64,000 nt of DNA from an uncultured Cohaesibacter sp. Its GTDB lineage: Bacteria > Pseudomonadota > Alphaproteobacteria > Rhizobiales > Cohaesibacteraceae. The notes under the pieces are model-generated. The model was not told the origin of the DNA and did not search any database. It saw only the letters and a list, made by a program, of their open reading frames with translations. Positions 27,568 to 36,061 of this stretch are shown one piece after another. A program made the position numbers and the translations under genes. The DNA is taken from NCBI RefSeq assembly GCF_963664735.1, contig NZ_OY761553.1:248001-312000 (forward strand). The letters run 5' to 3'. Positions within the stretch are counted from its first letter, which is position 1. Each line of letters opens with the position of its first letter.

Positions 27568-27840
27568 GTGGCTAATCTTGATTCAATATCCATTAATATT
27601 TCCGTCGTGCTGGGTACAACAGAAATTCCCATCCATCAGCTTTTGCGCATGGGACGTGGTGCCGTCATCGAACTGGATGCACATGAAGAGGATGATTGCC
27701 TGATTCTGGCGAATGATATTCCCGTTGCACTAGGGCAAGTGATTCTGCGTGGTGAGAAAGTGGGTATTTCTATTACGCGCGTTCTGATGCGAAGCCCAGA
27801 CTGGCGTCCGCTGCGTGGTATCCATCGCGTCGCAGGATAA
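27568..27840 (+). CDS. FliN/SpoA-domain protein (flagellar motor switch FliN-like)
   Basis: The 90-residue protein is a single SpoA/FliMN C-terminal domain: VSVVLGTTEIPIHQLL-type segment, then GRGAVIEL, and LANDIPVALGQVILRGEKVGISITRV. In FliN the same domain forms the C-ring of the flagellar motor switch. Typical FliN has an N-terminal extension of about 40 residues that is missing here, and no flagellar gene is nearby, so it may be a lone FliN paralogue or part of a regulatory pair. The start is GTG 27568 with GGAAGGG upstream; GTG 27544 in the same frame is an alternative. Confidence 0.75.
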   Translation: MANLDSISINISVVLGTTEIPIHQLLRMGRGAVIELDAHEEDDCLILANDIPVALGQVILRGEKVGISITRVLMRSPDWRPLRGIHRVAG

Positions 27841-28024
27841 CAAATCCTTCTGTTTCATGCGGTTGATTATGCAGAAAATTTCGTGGTCGCGCAAAATCGT
27901 CACTCTTTGTCATCAACTTTCCACATTTGTTGTTAATCTCCGTCTTAATCGCTTGTGTGGGCAAATCTAATTTGATAGTTACACGCCACCAACAAGGAAA
28001 TCTTCCTTGATCAGAACACGGTTT

Positions 28025-28111
28025 GCGGCCGTGGCGGAATTGGTAGACGCGCAGCGTTGAGGTCGCTGTGGGGTAACTCCCGTGGAAGTTCGAGTCTTCT
28101 CGGCCGCACCA
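28025..28111 (+). tRNA. tRNA-Leu (anticodon GAG)
   Basis: An 87-base class II tRNA with acceptor stem GCGGCCG/CGGCCGC, the D-arm GGTAGACGC, an anticodon loop TTGAGGT with anticodon GAG, a long variable arm (GTGGGGTAACTCCC) and T-arm GTTCGAGTC. The CCA end is encoded. It reads CUC and CUU leucine codons. Confidence 0.97.
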
Positions 28112-28148
28112 GGTCTTCTTCTTGGAGATCTAAATTCCTTCTTGGAAA

Positions 28149-28176
28149 CAAAAGGTTGCTTCGGCAGCCTTTTTTG
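28149..28176 (+). terminator. Intrinsic terminator after tRNA-Leu
   Basis: The stem AAAGGTTGC/GCAGCCTTT with a TTCG loop is followed by a run of six Ts, about 40 bases after the tRNA end. It ends the tRNA transcript. Confidence 0.9.
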
Positions 28177-28558
28177 TTATCTGGCCTTCCTTGGACTTTT
28201 TGAACAATTCATATGTGATCGGTATTCGGATTGCTCCGAGTGCGAAGTGTCGTTTGCGCAAATCATTTTGAATTGGGCAGCGTTCCGGAGCGTGTTTGTT
28301 TGAGATCTTCTTCGTGTATGTGGCTGACGGTGCTTGGTGGTGTATCAAGCTCAATAGCGCGAACAGATGATGAGGGCGAGGGACGGACGTCTAGCCTGAT
28401 ATCAGACCTCTTCCTGACGATGCTGGGGAGAATGCTCCAGCTGTTTATGAGGCTGCCACGGAAGGGGAAGGGTGGTGAGTTGCGGTTGCTGACAGTGGAT
28501 GTGTTGCTATCAGCGATAAATTGACAAAAGTTCTCTATTTGTTCTTATAAAAAGAACC
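28177..28558. other. Intergenic stretch with no supported gene
   Basis: Between the tRNA terminator and the cold-shock terminator there are about 380 bases. A 97-codon frame on the forward strand (28231-28524) has no recognisable motif, no clear ribosome binding site and a residue mix unlike the neighbours, so I do not call it. Because it follows a tRNA gene it may be an old integration scar, but no integrase or repeat of the tRNA 3' end is present. Confidence 0.4.
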
Positions 28559-28583
28559 AAGCCAGCATATATTATGCTGGCTT
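28559..28583 (-). terminator. Intrinsic terminator of the cold-shock gene
   Basis: A perfect 11-base stem (arms 28559-28569 and 28573-28583, three-base loop) lies 11 bases past the cold-shock stop on the reverse strand and is followed by TTCTTTTT in that direction. Confidence 0.9.
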
Positions 28584-28593
28584 GAACCTTGAA

Positions 28594-28803
28594 TTAGTCT
28601 ACCAGCTGCAGATTAACAGCTGATTCTTTGCCATTGCGGCCGGTTTCCAGTTCGTAGGAAACCTTCTGACCTTCGGTCAGTGTGGAGAGACCGGATCTTT
28701 CAACAGCAGAGATGTGAACGAAAGCATCTTTGCCGCCTTCTTCAGGCTCAATAAAGCCATAACCCTTGGTGGTGTTGAAGAATTTTACGGTTCCAGTAGA
28801 CAT
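28594..28803 (-). CDS. Cold-shock protein (CspA family)
   Basis: The 69-residue cold-shock domain binds single-stranded RNA and DNA and acts as an RNA chaperone. It shows RNP1 as KGYGFIEP and RNP2 as DAFVHISAV, the aromatic surface of the OB fold. The start MSTGTVKFFNTTKGYGF is typical. The region upstream on the reverse strand is about 290 bases and AT-rich, consistent with the long 5' untranslated leader of cold-inducible csp genes. A DEAD-box helicase gene lies upstream on the same strand; both products remodel RNA in the cold. Confidence 0.95.
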   Translation of the reverse strand: MSTGTVKFFNTTKGYGFIEPEEGGKDAFVHISAVERSGLSTLTEGQKVSYELETGRNGKESAVNLQLVD

Positions 28804-29038
28804 GTAATTCTATTCCTTGAAGTAGTATCATCGCCCGCGACATGCGGCGATAGGGCAGCGTCAACATCGAATGCTGGCCGCGACGGAACAGTATTACGAA
28901 ATTAATCAGCTGCTGTCTTATAAAGCTGAAAGCGCAAAAAATCCAGTTTAATTTTCAAATATCCCGATTGTAGAGCACCTCGATATTGCGATTTTTCCGA
29001 TTTTTCCTCAAATAAATTTGTTATGACTATTTCTTGTT
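28804..29038 (-). promoter_or_regulatory. Probable leader and promoter region of the cold-shock gene
   Basis: About 235 bases without a gene between the cold-shock start and the helicase terminator. It is AT-rich near 28940-29040. By analogy with cspA genes it probably carries the promoter and a temperature-sensitive leader; no exact element can be read. Confidence 0.4.
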
Positions 29039-29041
29039 AAA

Positions 29042-29068
29042 AAAATAGCGACCAACGGTCGCTATTTT
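29042..29068 (-). terminator. Terminator after the DEAD-box helicase
   Basis: Perfect 12-base arms AAAATAGCGACC and GGTCGCTATTTT around an AAC loop, followed in the reverse direction by a run of Ts. It ends the helicase transcript. Confidence 0.92.
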
Positions 29069-29094
29069 CTTCATTTATATTTCTGTGTACGTAC

Positions 29095-30576
29095 TTATGC
29101 GAATGCTTGCGGACGGGATCTGGTTCTTTTGCTCGTTCGGCTTCTTGCCGCAGCATTTCCTGCGCTTTTTCCGGCAGGGCGTCCATTGCTTGTTGCTGAG
29201 TTGGCAGAGCGGCGGCGCTTCTTTTTGTGAGGAGCGTCCTGTACGTCTCTTTCTCTTCTGTCAGAAGATGACGTATTCATCAACGGCTGCCATCCATCGG
29301 CGTATTTGTCGCCATGCGATTTTTGGGAAGCTGGCTTTTGCTTTTGGCGAGGTTTGGCGTTGCGTTGATTCTGGTTGCCAGATTTTCTGCCACTTCTGGG
29401 TGGCGTATCGGGAATTTCTGCATCGAGTGGCGAGTATAGGTCGCTTTTTTCTGAATGCAGCTTTGTGCCGATAAGCTTCTCGATTTCCTTGAGCAATTTG
29501 ACTTCTGACGGATCGCAAAGGGAGATCGCTGTACCGCTTTTGCCTGCACGGGCTGTTCTGCCGATGCGGTGAACATAGGCTTCTGGCACTTCCGGCAGTT
29601 CGAAATTCACCACATGGGAAACATCGTCGATGTCTATGCCGCGCGCAGCGATGTCCGTTGCGACCATGATGTTGATTTCACCGGACTTGAAGCTCGCCAA
29701 GGCTCTGACGCGTTGGCCCTGGCTCTTGTTGCCATGGATGGCCGTGGCGGCAAGACCGGCTTTCTGAAGATGCTGGCTGACACGATCCGCGCCGCGTTTG
29801 GTCCGCGTAAACACGATCGCTCGTTCCATGTCATCGGCTGACAGAATCTTGGTGAGAGCGTTTCGTTTGGAAGCCTGATCCAGAAGCTGAACACTCTGGG
29901 CGATTCTTTCGATTGGCTTTGATACGGTTGCGACAGCAATTTCGACCGGCTTTGTCTGGAAATCCTTGGCCAGCGCCTTGATCTGTTTGGGCATCGTGGC
30001 GGACATGAGCGATGTTTGCCGCTGTGTCGGCAATTGTTTCATGATACGGCGAATATCGGGAATGAACCCGAGATCAAGCATGTGGTCTGCTTCATCCAAC
30101 ACAACATAGCTGGTTTTGCTAAGGGTAACATAGCCATTGTTGAGATGATCGAGCAGACGTCCCGGGGTGGCGACAATGATGTGGCTACCGCTTGCGAGTT
30201 TGCGAATTTGTGGGCCGGGCTTGACGCCTCCCACAACGATCGTCACGGATACGCGCATATTCTTGCTGTATTTGCGAATGTTCTCGGCAATCTGAGCCAC
30301 AAGCTCACGGGTAGGAGCCAGAATAAGCGCTTCGGTGGCTTTGGGTGTCGGTCTTTTGTCGTTGCGTGCAAGACGGTCAAGAATTGGGAGCACAAAAGAT
30401 GCGGTTTTGCCGGTACCTGTTTGTGCTATGCCCAAGATATCCCGTTGGGAAAGAGCTACCGGGATAGATTGTTTCTGAATGGGGGTAGGGGTGGTGTAGC
30501 CTTCGGCTTCAAGCGCACGAAGGATCGGATCGGCTAGGCCGAGATCACTGAAATTGTCCAAAAATGATACTTCCAT
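29095..30576 (-). CDS. DEAD-box ATP-dependent RNA helicase (RhlE-like)
   Basis: DEAD-box helicases unwind short RNA duplexes, often in ribosome assembly or mRNA decay. From the ATG at 30576 the protein has 493 residues: Q motif GYTTPTPIQKQ, motif I AQTGTGKT (51-58), DEAD at 161-164, SAT at 192-194, and HRIGRTARAG in the second RecA domain. The last 110 residues are a basic, low-complexity tail (lysine, arginine, serine and asparagine rich) that probably binds RNA. This layout fits RhlE. An in-frame TTG at 30597 is a less likely start. It is followed by its own terminator and the cold-shock gene. Confidence 0.92.
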   Translation of the reverse strand: MEVSFLDNFSDLGLADPILRALEAEGYTTPTPIQKQSIPVALSQRDILGIAQTGTGKTASFVLPILDRLARNDKRPTPKATEALILAPTRELVAQIAENIRKYSKNMRVSVTIVVGGVKPGPQIRKLASGSHIIVATPGRLLDHLNNGYVTLSKTSYVVLDEADHMLDLGFIPDIRRIMKQLPTQRQTSLMSATMPKQIKALAKDFQTKPVEIAVATVSKPIERIAQSVQLLDQASKRNALTKILSADDMERAIVFTRTKRGADRVSQHLQKAGLAATAIHGNKSQGQRVRALASFKSGEINIMVATDIAARGIDIDDVSHVVNFELPEVPEAYVHRIGRTARAGKSGTAISLCDPSEVKLLKEIEKLIGTKLHSEKSDLYSPLDAEIPDTPPRSGRKSGNQNQRNAKPRQKQKPASQKSHGDKYADGWQPLMNTSSSDRRERDVQDAPHKKKRRRSANSATSNGRPAGKSAGNAAARSRTSKRTRSRPQAFA

Positions 30577-31077
30577 ATGCCATTGCTTATCGCGCAAACA
30601 TGCAGCGAGCCATGACGTTCATCTTTTCAAAAGGGGGAAGCTCGCGCAGAAAAGCTGCCTGTGGGGTTTGAGCTGTTGCTGCTCGTCCCGGCATCAATCG
30701 ATAAGATTGCATGCAAGAATTCTTGCGCCGCTGATATTGAGACTATCGTCCACGCTCGGGCAAGAGCTGGGTATGTACAGCAAGGTCGACATTTATACAA
30801 GCCCTTTTGTAATGGAGAAGAATTTTAGGTTCGTTGGAAGCTTCGGCTGTCATGAGGAACCCCGCAGGGGGGGTCAATATTCTGGCCGTGTAAGAGGTTT
30901 ATTGGACTTTTGTATTAAATTATGCACCGGTCATGATCGCATAAATTGTGAATGGCGCCGGGTAATTATTGCCATTTTCCAGTGAGTTAAGGAAAAAAGT
31001 TGCATGTTGAGCGCCTGTTTCTCTTTTGGTTGCGTTGACGTGGCAAGGGATTTTTAACATATTACGGCTCAGGACTA
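30577..31077. other. Intergenic region upstream of the cobalamin riboswitch
   Basis: About 500 bases between the divergent helicase gene and the riboswitch. A frame at 30554-30985 on the forward strand has no recognisable domain and overlaps the helicase start, so it is not called. The region has a G-rich spot near 30870 (a CCCCGC/GGGGGG-like stem) and near the end TTGACG (31035-31040), a possible -35 box for the btu operon; a -10 at good spacing is not clear. Confidence 0.4.
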
Positions 31078-31262
31078 AGGTTCCGACAATCCATTCGGAT
31101 GAAAAGGGAACACGGTGAGGGATAGTTGAGTTCCGAGACCGTGGCTGCCCCCGCAACTGTGAGCGGTAAGCTGATATTTGAGTATCCACTGACTGGCCAG
31201 ACGCCGTTGGGAAGGGAAATATCAAGCCAAGACCCGCAAAGCCAGGAGACCTGCCTTGTCTG
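31078..31262 (+). promoter_or_regulatory. Cobalamin (B12) riboswitch
   Basis: This is a clear cobalamin riboswitch: the GGGAACACGGTG segment, the conserved GGCTGCCCCCGCAACTGTGAGCGG core (quoted in part: GCCCCCGCAACTGT), the TGGGAAGG element and the B12 box GCCAGGAGACCTGCC at 31241-31255. A closing helix can form between GACAA (31085-31089) and TTGTC (31256-31260). It lies about 190 bases before btuB. Adenosylcobalamin binding should repress the btu operon. No strong terminator follows, so control is probably at translation or by weak termination. Confidence 0.95.
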
Positions 31263-31454
31263 TCACCCGACCTGTGATACGGGGTGTGTCAGGGTGCGGC
31301 CTTTTCCGTTGAGGTGACATCATAAAAACGAAGTTTGTTTCCAAGGCTCTTTGATGGCGCATGGTTTGTGCTTTCTGGAGGGGCTTGGTGACAACAAATT
31401 TTGTATGCCCGAACGTGCCTGCGGCGCTGTTCGGCATCGTTGGGAGTTGTCCAA

Positions 31455-33338
31455 ATGTCAGGAAAAGTGGGCGTAGCAAGCCTAGTTGCCCTCGGATTGA
31501 TCGGTACCACCGGCGCATCTTACGCCGAAGACCTCAATCTTGATGAAGTTGTTGTGTCGGCAGGTCTGAACCCTGTCGATGAAGAAAAAGTCGGTCGTGC
31601 CTATACGGTCATTACGGCTAAAGAGCTTGAACAGCACCAGGTTCAAACTGTTGCGGATGCCTTGCGAATGGTGCCCGGTATTGCTGTGAATGGTAGCGGA
31701 TCTGCTGGTGGCGTTACCAGTGTTTTCATTCGCGGCGGCGAGTCTCGTCATGTGCTTGTTTTGGTTGACGGTGTGGAAGCGTCATCAATGGCTGTTGGTG
31801 CTTATGACTTCTCCAGCCTTGAAACCTCAGGCATCGAAAGAATCGAAGTCTTGCGCGGTCCTCAGAGTTCGCTCTATGGCGCTCGTGCCATGTCTGGTGT
31901 GATCAATATTATCACGAAGCGGGGTGCCCGCGACGGTAAACAGCATTACTCGCTTCAGACTGAAGTTGGTACTGACAAGAGTGCTCTGGTTAATGCAGGT
32001 GTCAGCGGTGGCAAGGATCGGTTTGACTATGCCTTTTCCGGTGCTTTCCATTATACCGACGGTATCAATACGGCAATGAATGGGTCTGAAGAAGATTCAA
32101 ACCGTAATGTTACCTTGAATGGCAAGGTGAATGCCGATCTGACCGATAATTTGTCTGCTGATTTGAGCTTCAGATACAGCGATAAAGACGCCGATACGGA
32201 TGAATATACCACGACCTTATTGGATAACCCGTTTCTTTATCTGAAAACGCGAGAGCTTTACGCCAACTTCGGCTTGACCAATTCGCTTTGGGATGACCGT
32301 TTTGTTCAAAAAGCTCGTGTCAAATATTCCAGAACCCACAATCGTGGTCTTGATCGCGCTGTAACAAATTGGGTTACAATGGATAAGGAATATCAGGATT
32401 ACGGTGATGACAGCAGTCGCTTAAGCCTGAATTATCAGGGAACGGTTTTCTTTGATACGCCAAGCTTTGCCAATGCCAAGCACAATGTAACCGGTGCGGT
32501 TGAATGGCTGCATGAAACCTATGATGAGGCCTATTCGACAGATCCGACTCGTAACCGCAACTCCTCGGGGTATGCGATGGAGTATAACGGCGAATTCTGG
32601 GATAGCCTGTTCCTGGGCGCAGGCATTCGTTACGATCATTTCGAAGATTTCGACGATGCGGTGACCTACAAGGCGAACGTCGCCTATGTCATCGATAATT
32701 TGGGTGTTCGTGTGCATAGCTCGGTTGGTACAGGCACCAATATTCCGACCTATTACCAGACCTTCAATGCGCTTTATGGTAATGCCGATTTGAAACCTGA
32801 AACAAATATCGGTTGGGATTTCGGTATCGAAAAGACCATGTTTGACAACCGCTTCAAGCTGGATGTTACCTACTTCAATGAGCGCCTGAAGGACGAAATC
32901 AGCACGGATGCCGTCACTTGGGTTTATACCAACATTACGGGTATCAGTCATCGGCAGGGCATCGAGGTTTCTGCTGGTGCAGACATTACTGATAGCCTGC
33001 ATGTCGACGCCAGCTACACCTACACCGACTCCAAAACGCCAGATGGTGTTCAGGAAACGCGCAGACCGAAAAATTCTGGGACTGTGAAGATCACCAAAGC
33101 CTTCCTTGATGGCAAAGCCCATGCATTTGTTGATGCAAGTTTCTCTGCTGACCGCACGGATTTTACCGGTCCTTTGGGAGACTACACGTTGGTTAACGTT
33201 GGCGCCGATTACAAGATCACCGACAATGTTCAGATCTATGGTCGTGTCAATAACTTGTTCGACGAGGACTATCAGGAAATCGCCTATTACAACACCGCTG
33301 GTATTACCGGTTATCTTGGTTTAAAGGCCAATTTCTAG
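31455..33338 (+). CDS. btuB: TonB-dependent cobalamin receptor BtuB
   Basis: BtuB is a 22-strand outer-membrane barrel that imports cobalamin with energy from TonB. From ATG 31455 (TGGGAG upstream) the precursor has 627 residues: a signal peptide ending near ASYA (residues 21-24), the TonB box in LDEVVVSAG (29-37), the plug domain with ITAKELEQHQVQTVADAL and RGGESRHVLVLVDGVE, and the barrel ending with a terminal phenylalanine. The riboswitch and the transporter genes behind it make the substrate assignment firm. A frame open to 31401 would add 18 residues ahead of the signal sequence. Confidence 0.93.
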   Translation: MSGKVGVASLVALGLIGTTGASYAEDLNLDEVVVSAGLNPVDEEKVGRAYTVITAKELEQHQVQTVADALRMVPGIAVNGSGSAGGVTSVFIRGGESRHVLVLVDGVEASSMAVGAYDFSSLETSGIERIEVLRGPQSSLYGARAMSGVINIITKRGARDGKQHYSLQTEVGTDKSALVNAGVSGGKDRFDYAFSGAFHYTDGINTAMNGSEEDSNRNVTLNGKVNADLTDNLSADLSFRYSDKDADTDEYTTTLLDNPFLYLKTRELYANFGLTNSLWDDRFVQKARVKYSRTHNRGLDRAVTNWVTMDKEYQDYGDDSSRLSLNYQGTVFFDTPSFANAKHNVTGAVEWLHETYDEAYSTDPTRNRNSSGYAMEYNGEFWDSLFLGAGIRYDHFEDFDDAVTYKANVAYVIDNLGVRVHSSVGTGTNIPTYYQTFNALYGNADLKPETNIGWDFGIEKTMFDNRFKLDVTYFNERLKDEISTDAVTWVYTNITGISHRQGIEVSAGADITDSLHVDASYTYTDSKTPDGVQETRRPKNSGTVKITKAFLDGKAHAFVDASFSADRTDFTGPLGDYTLVNVGADYKITDNVQIYGRVNNLFDEDYQEIAYYNTAGITGYLGLKANF

Positions 33339-33351
33339 GATTACAAAATAT

Positions 33352-33383
33352 GGGTCACGCGGGTTTTCTGTGTGACCCTTTGC
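33352..33383 (+). terminator. Hairpin between btuB and btuF (attenuator)
   Basis: Perfect arms GGGTCAC (33352-33358) and GTGACCC (33372-33378) and a T-rich tail (TTTGCTCTTTT) sit between the receptor gene and the transporter genes. It may lower expression of the downstream genes relative to btuB. Confidence 0.6.
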
Positions 33384-33404
33384 TCTTTTAAAAGATGGTT
33401 TCTT

Positions 33405-34253
33405 ATGGCCCGAATGCATGTTTTCATGATGCTGCTTTGTTTCTTCGGACTAGCACCGGGGGCCAGCTATGCCCGTCCTTCGCGGGTTGTTTCAATTAAT
33501 CTGTGTACCGATCAACTGGCCATGTTGATTGCTGATAAGGATCAGCTTCTGTCGGTTTCCCATTTGGCTATGGACCCAACGACTTCGCTTATGGTTGATC
33601 AAGCCAAACAATTAACGATCAATCATGGCAAGGCCGAGGAAATTATACGCCTGCGGCCCGATCTGGTTCTGGCGGGCATTTACACGTCCAATACGACAAT
33701 TTCGCTTTTGCGGCGCCTCGGGGTCAGAGTTGAACAATTTGCGCCCGATAGTGGTCTTGATGCCATTCGCAAGAATATCAAGCGCATCGGCGACGTATTG
33801 GAGCAGCCCCAAAGAGCTGCTCGCATGGTCAAGGATTTTGACAGCAGACTCTTGGCCATCGAAAAAAATGCACCTGCCGAGCGCAAGGTTATGGCAACTT
33901 ACGAGCCGAACAGTTATACCGGCGGGGCCGGGACGCTGGCCAATGAAATGATCAAGGTCGCCGGGTTCCGCCATCTGGGTGAGGAGCTCGGATATGTGGG
34001 AAGTACGGTAAAGTTGCCGCTGGAAGACCTCATTCGATATGACCCGGACTATATCATGTCGTGGTCTCAATGGAGTGGCAGTCAAACGCGGGCAACGCAG
34101 ATTCTGCAACACCCGGCGCTTGAAGAGTGGTTCGGAACCAATCGGCGGATCGCTGTCGATACGCGTTACTGGATCTGTGGTGGTCCGTTCACTGCCGATG
34201 CCATTGCCGATTTGCAACGGAAAGTCTTGCAAAAAGAAGAGGAAAATCACTGA
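33405..34253 (+). CDS. btuF: Periplasmic cobalamin-binding protein (BtuF-like)
   Basis: This is the class III substrate-binding protein of the cobalamin ABC importer. The 282-residue precursor has a signal sequence (hydrophobic about residues 5-18, cleavage near GASYA), then the TroA-like fold with RVVSINLCTDQLAMLI, GKAEEIIRLRPDLVLAG and a C-terminal domain ending with WICGGPFTADAI. The position between btuB and btuC-btuD supports the role. The ATG at 33405 is chosen because the upstream part of the frame is hydrophilic; ATG 33414 is an alternative. It abuts btuC with no spacer (TGA ATG). Confidence 0.85.
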   Translation: MARMHVFMMLLCFFGLAPGASYARPSRVVSINLCTDQLAMLIADKDQLLSVSHLAMDPTTSLMVDQAKQLTINHGKAEEIIRLRPDLVLAGIYTSNTTISLLRRLGVRVEQFAPDSGLDAIRKNIKRIGDVLEQPQRAARMVKDFDSRLLAIEKNAPAERKVMATYEPNSYTGGAGTLANEMIKVAGFRHLGEELGYVGSTVKLPLEDLIRYDPDYIMSWSQWSGSQTRATQILQHPALEEWFGTNRRIAVDTRYWICGGPFTADAIADLQRKVLQKEEENH

Positions 34254-35252
34254 ATGCGTCGCCCTTCATTTCCTGTCCTTGTGATGACGCTGCTGATTCT
34301 TGTTGTCGTCCTCTTTGTTTTGTCATTAGCCGTGGGGCGCGTTTGGATTAATCCGCTCACTGGCCTGATCACACCGCTGGATAAAGTTGCCAGAGCCGAT
34401 CACATCATTCTGTTCGAGATCCGCCTGCCGCGCGCTATTCTGGGATTGGCTGTTGGTGCCATCCTTGGGCTTTCCGGTGCGGTTTTGCAAGGATTGCTGA
34501 GAAATCCTCTGGCGGAGCCCGGCGTCATGGGCATGTCTGCTTCTGCCGCGTTTGGTGCCGTTGTCGCAATCTATACCGGATTGACGGCCGTTTTTCCTTA
34601 TGCTTTGCCCATTGCTGCGCTTGTCGGGGCGCTGTTTGGGGTTGTGTTATTGTTGGTTCTGGCAGGGAAAAGTGCGGACGTTCTGACGCTGATCCTCTCT
34701 GGTGTCGCGATAACTTCCTTGTCCAGTGCGTTGACGTCGCTGGCACTTAATCTTTCTTCGAATCCTTTCGCTTCTCTGGAAATTGTCTTTTGGATGCTGG
34801 GATCTTTGACTGATCGCAGTATGGTTCATGTCTGGCTGTCTGTTCCCTTGATCGTGGTCGGGGCTGTTATGCTGCTTTCAACGGCAAGGGCTCTGGATGC
34901 TCTGAGCCTTGGGCCGGATGTTGCCCGCTCACTCGGCGTCGATATGAGACGAACGCGCACGTTGGCTATTTTAGGCACTGCGATAGGGGTCGGTGCGGCA
35001 ACAGCGGTGAGCGGCACCATCGGTTTTGTCGGGCTTATCGTTCCACATTTGTTGCGTCCGCTTGTTGGTGCCAGACCCAGTCGTCTTTTACCCGTGAGTG
35101 CTCTGGGTGGGGCTGCCTTTTTGCTGGCGGCAGATCTTTTCATCCGGATTGTCATTCCGGGCAAGGATCTGAAGCTTGGCGTTGTCACTGCCATTATTGG
35201 AGCGCCCTTCTTCTTGTGGTTGCTGCGCAAAATCAGAAGGAGGGTTGTCTGA
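34254..35252 (+). CDS. btuC: Cobalamin ABC transporter permease (BtuC, FecCD family)
   Basis: The 332-residue protein is an iron-siderophore/B12-type permease with nine or ten transmembrane segments. It shows ILFEIRLPRAILGLAVGAILGLSGA, then GLLRNPLAEPGVMGMSASAAFGAV, and the cytoplasmic SGTIGFVGLIVPHLLR coupling region, all family signatures. In the BtuCD complex it forms a dimer for vitamin B12 import. The start follows the btuF stop directly, and its TGA overlaps the btuD ATG (TGATG), so the three are coupled. Confidence 0.92.
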   Translation: MRRPSFPVLVMTLLILVVVLFVLSLAVGRVWINPLTGLITPLDKVARADHIILFEIRLPRAILGLAVGAILGLSGAVLQGLLRNPLAEPGVMGMSASAAFGAVVAIYTGLTAVFPYALPIAALVGALFGVVLLLVLAGKSADVLTLILSGVAITSLSSALTSLALNLSSNPFASLEIVFWMLGSLTDRSMVHVWLSVPLIVVGAVMLLSTARALDALSLGPDVARSLGVDMRRTRTLAILGTAIGVGAATAVSGTIGFVGLIVPHLLRPLVGARPSRLLPVSALGGAAFLLAADLFIRIVIPGKDLKLGVVTAIIGAPFFLWLLRKIRRRVV

Positions 35253-36055
35253 TGTCTATCCAGTGCACTGGCGTTGGCGTGACTTTGGGGAAAGCCCGGG
35301 TTGTCAAGCATGTCACCTTTTCTTCCTGCAAGCCTGAACTGATTGGCCTTATTGGCCCCAATGGTGCTGGCAAGTCTACGCTCATGCGGGCGATTGTCGG
35401 CTTGATTGGTTTTTCCGGTGAAATTCTGATTGATCGCTCTTCATCGTTTGAACTCAGCGCCATGGAGCTTGCAAAGCGCGTGGCCTTTCTGCCGCAGGAC
35501 CGGGTTGTGCATTGGCCGCTGGCGGTTCGTGATGTGGTCATGTTGGGGCGAATGCCCCATCAGTCCGCTTTCAGTCGAGAGACCGCAGCCGATGTCGAAG
35601 CGGTGAACCGGGCCATAGAGTTGATGGGGCTGGAGGATTTGGTCGACAGGACGTTTGATGCGCTCTCAGGGGGCGAGCAGGCGCGCGTTCTGATTGCCCG
35701 GCTGGTTGCTCAGGAAGCGGATGTCATTATTGCTGATGAACCAGTCAACGGGCTGGACCCCGCCCACCAGATCGGCTTGATGCGGATGCTGAAGCTGCTG
35801 GTTTCTCAAGGGAAAACTGTTTTGGTGTCTCTGCATGATCTGTCTCTGGCCAGTCAGTGGTGCGAAAGAATTCTCATTATGAACAAGGGCGTGCTTGTCG
35901 ATGATGGTAATGCCAGAGATGTGATGACTGCCTCGCGGATGGAAGAAGTATATGGTGTTCGCATCAAAACTGTTGACGCTGCTGATCATCCTTTCATCGT
36001 TCCCACTGAGCTGGTAGAAGGTGGTGCCCCCAGCACGATTTCCTTGAAGGAGTAG
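35252..36055 (+). CDS. btuD: Cobalamin ABC transporter ATP-binding protein (BtuD)
   Basis: The 267-residue ATPase powers import through BtuC. Walker A GPNGAGKST is at residues 35-43; the Q-loop follows in LPQDR; the ABC signature is LSGGEQARVLIARL; Walker B is DVIIADEPVNGLDP and the switch histidine is in SLHDLSLAS. The ATG overlaps the btuC stop. It is followed six bases later by exbB, so the energy-coupling genes are in the same transcript as the ABC importer. Confidence 0.92.
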   Translation: MSIQCTGVGVTLGKARVVKHVTFSSCKPELIGLIGPNGAGKSTLMRAIVGLIGFSGEILIDRSSSFELSAMELAKRVAFLPQDRVVHWPLAVRDVVMLGRMPHQSAFSRETAADVEAVNRAIELMGLEDLVDRTFDALSGGEQARVLIARLVAQEADVIIADEPVNGLDPAHQIGLMRMLKLLVSQGKTVLVSLHDLSLASQWCERILIMNKGVLVDDGNARDVMTASRMEEVYGVRIKTVDAADHPFIVPTELVEGGAPSTISLKE

Positions 36056-36061
36056 GTCCTC

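Noticed and set aside
28231-28524. A 97-codon forward frame after tRNA-Leu
   Set aside because: No motif, no clear ribosome binding site and an odd residue mix; not supported as a gene.
28025-28593. tRNA-Leu as an integration site
   Set aside because: No integrase gene and no second copy of the tRNA 3' end nearby, so there is no support for an island here.
30554-30985. A 143-codon forward frame before the riboswitch
   Set aside because: It overlaps the helicase start antisense, is rich in cysteine and histidine without pattern, and has no ribosome binding site.
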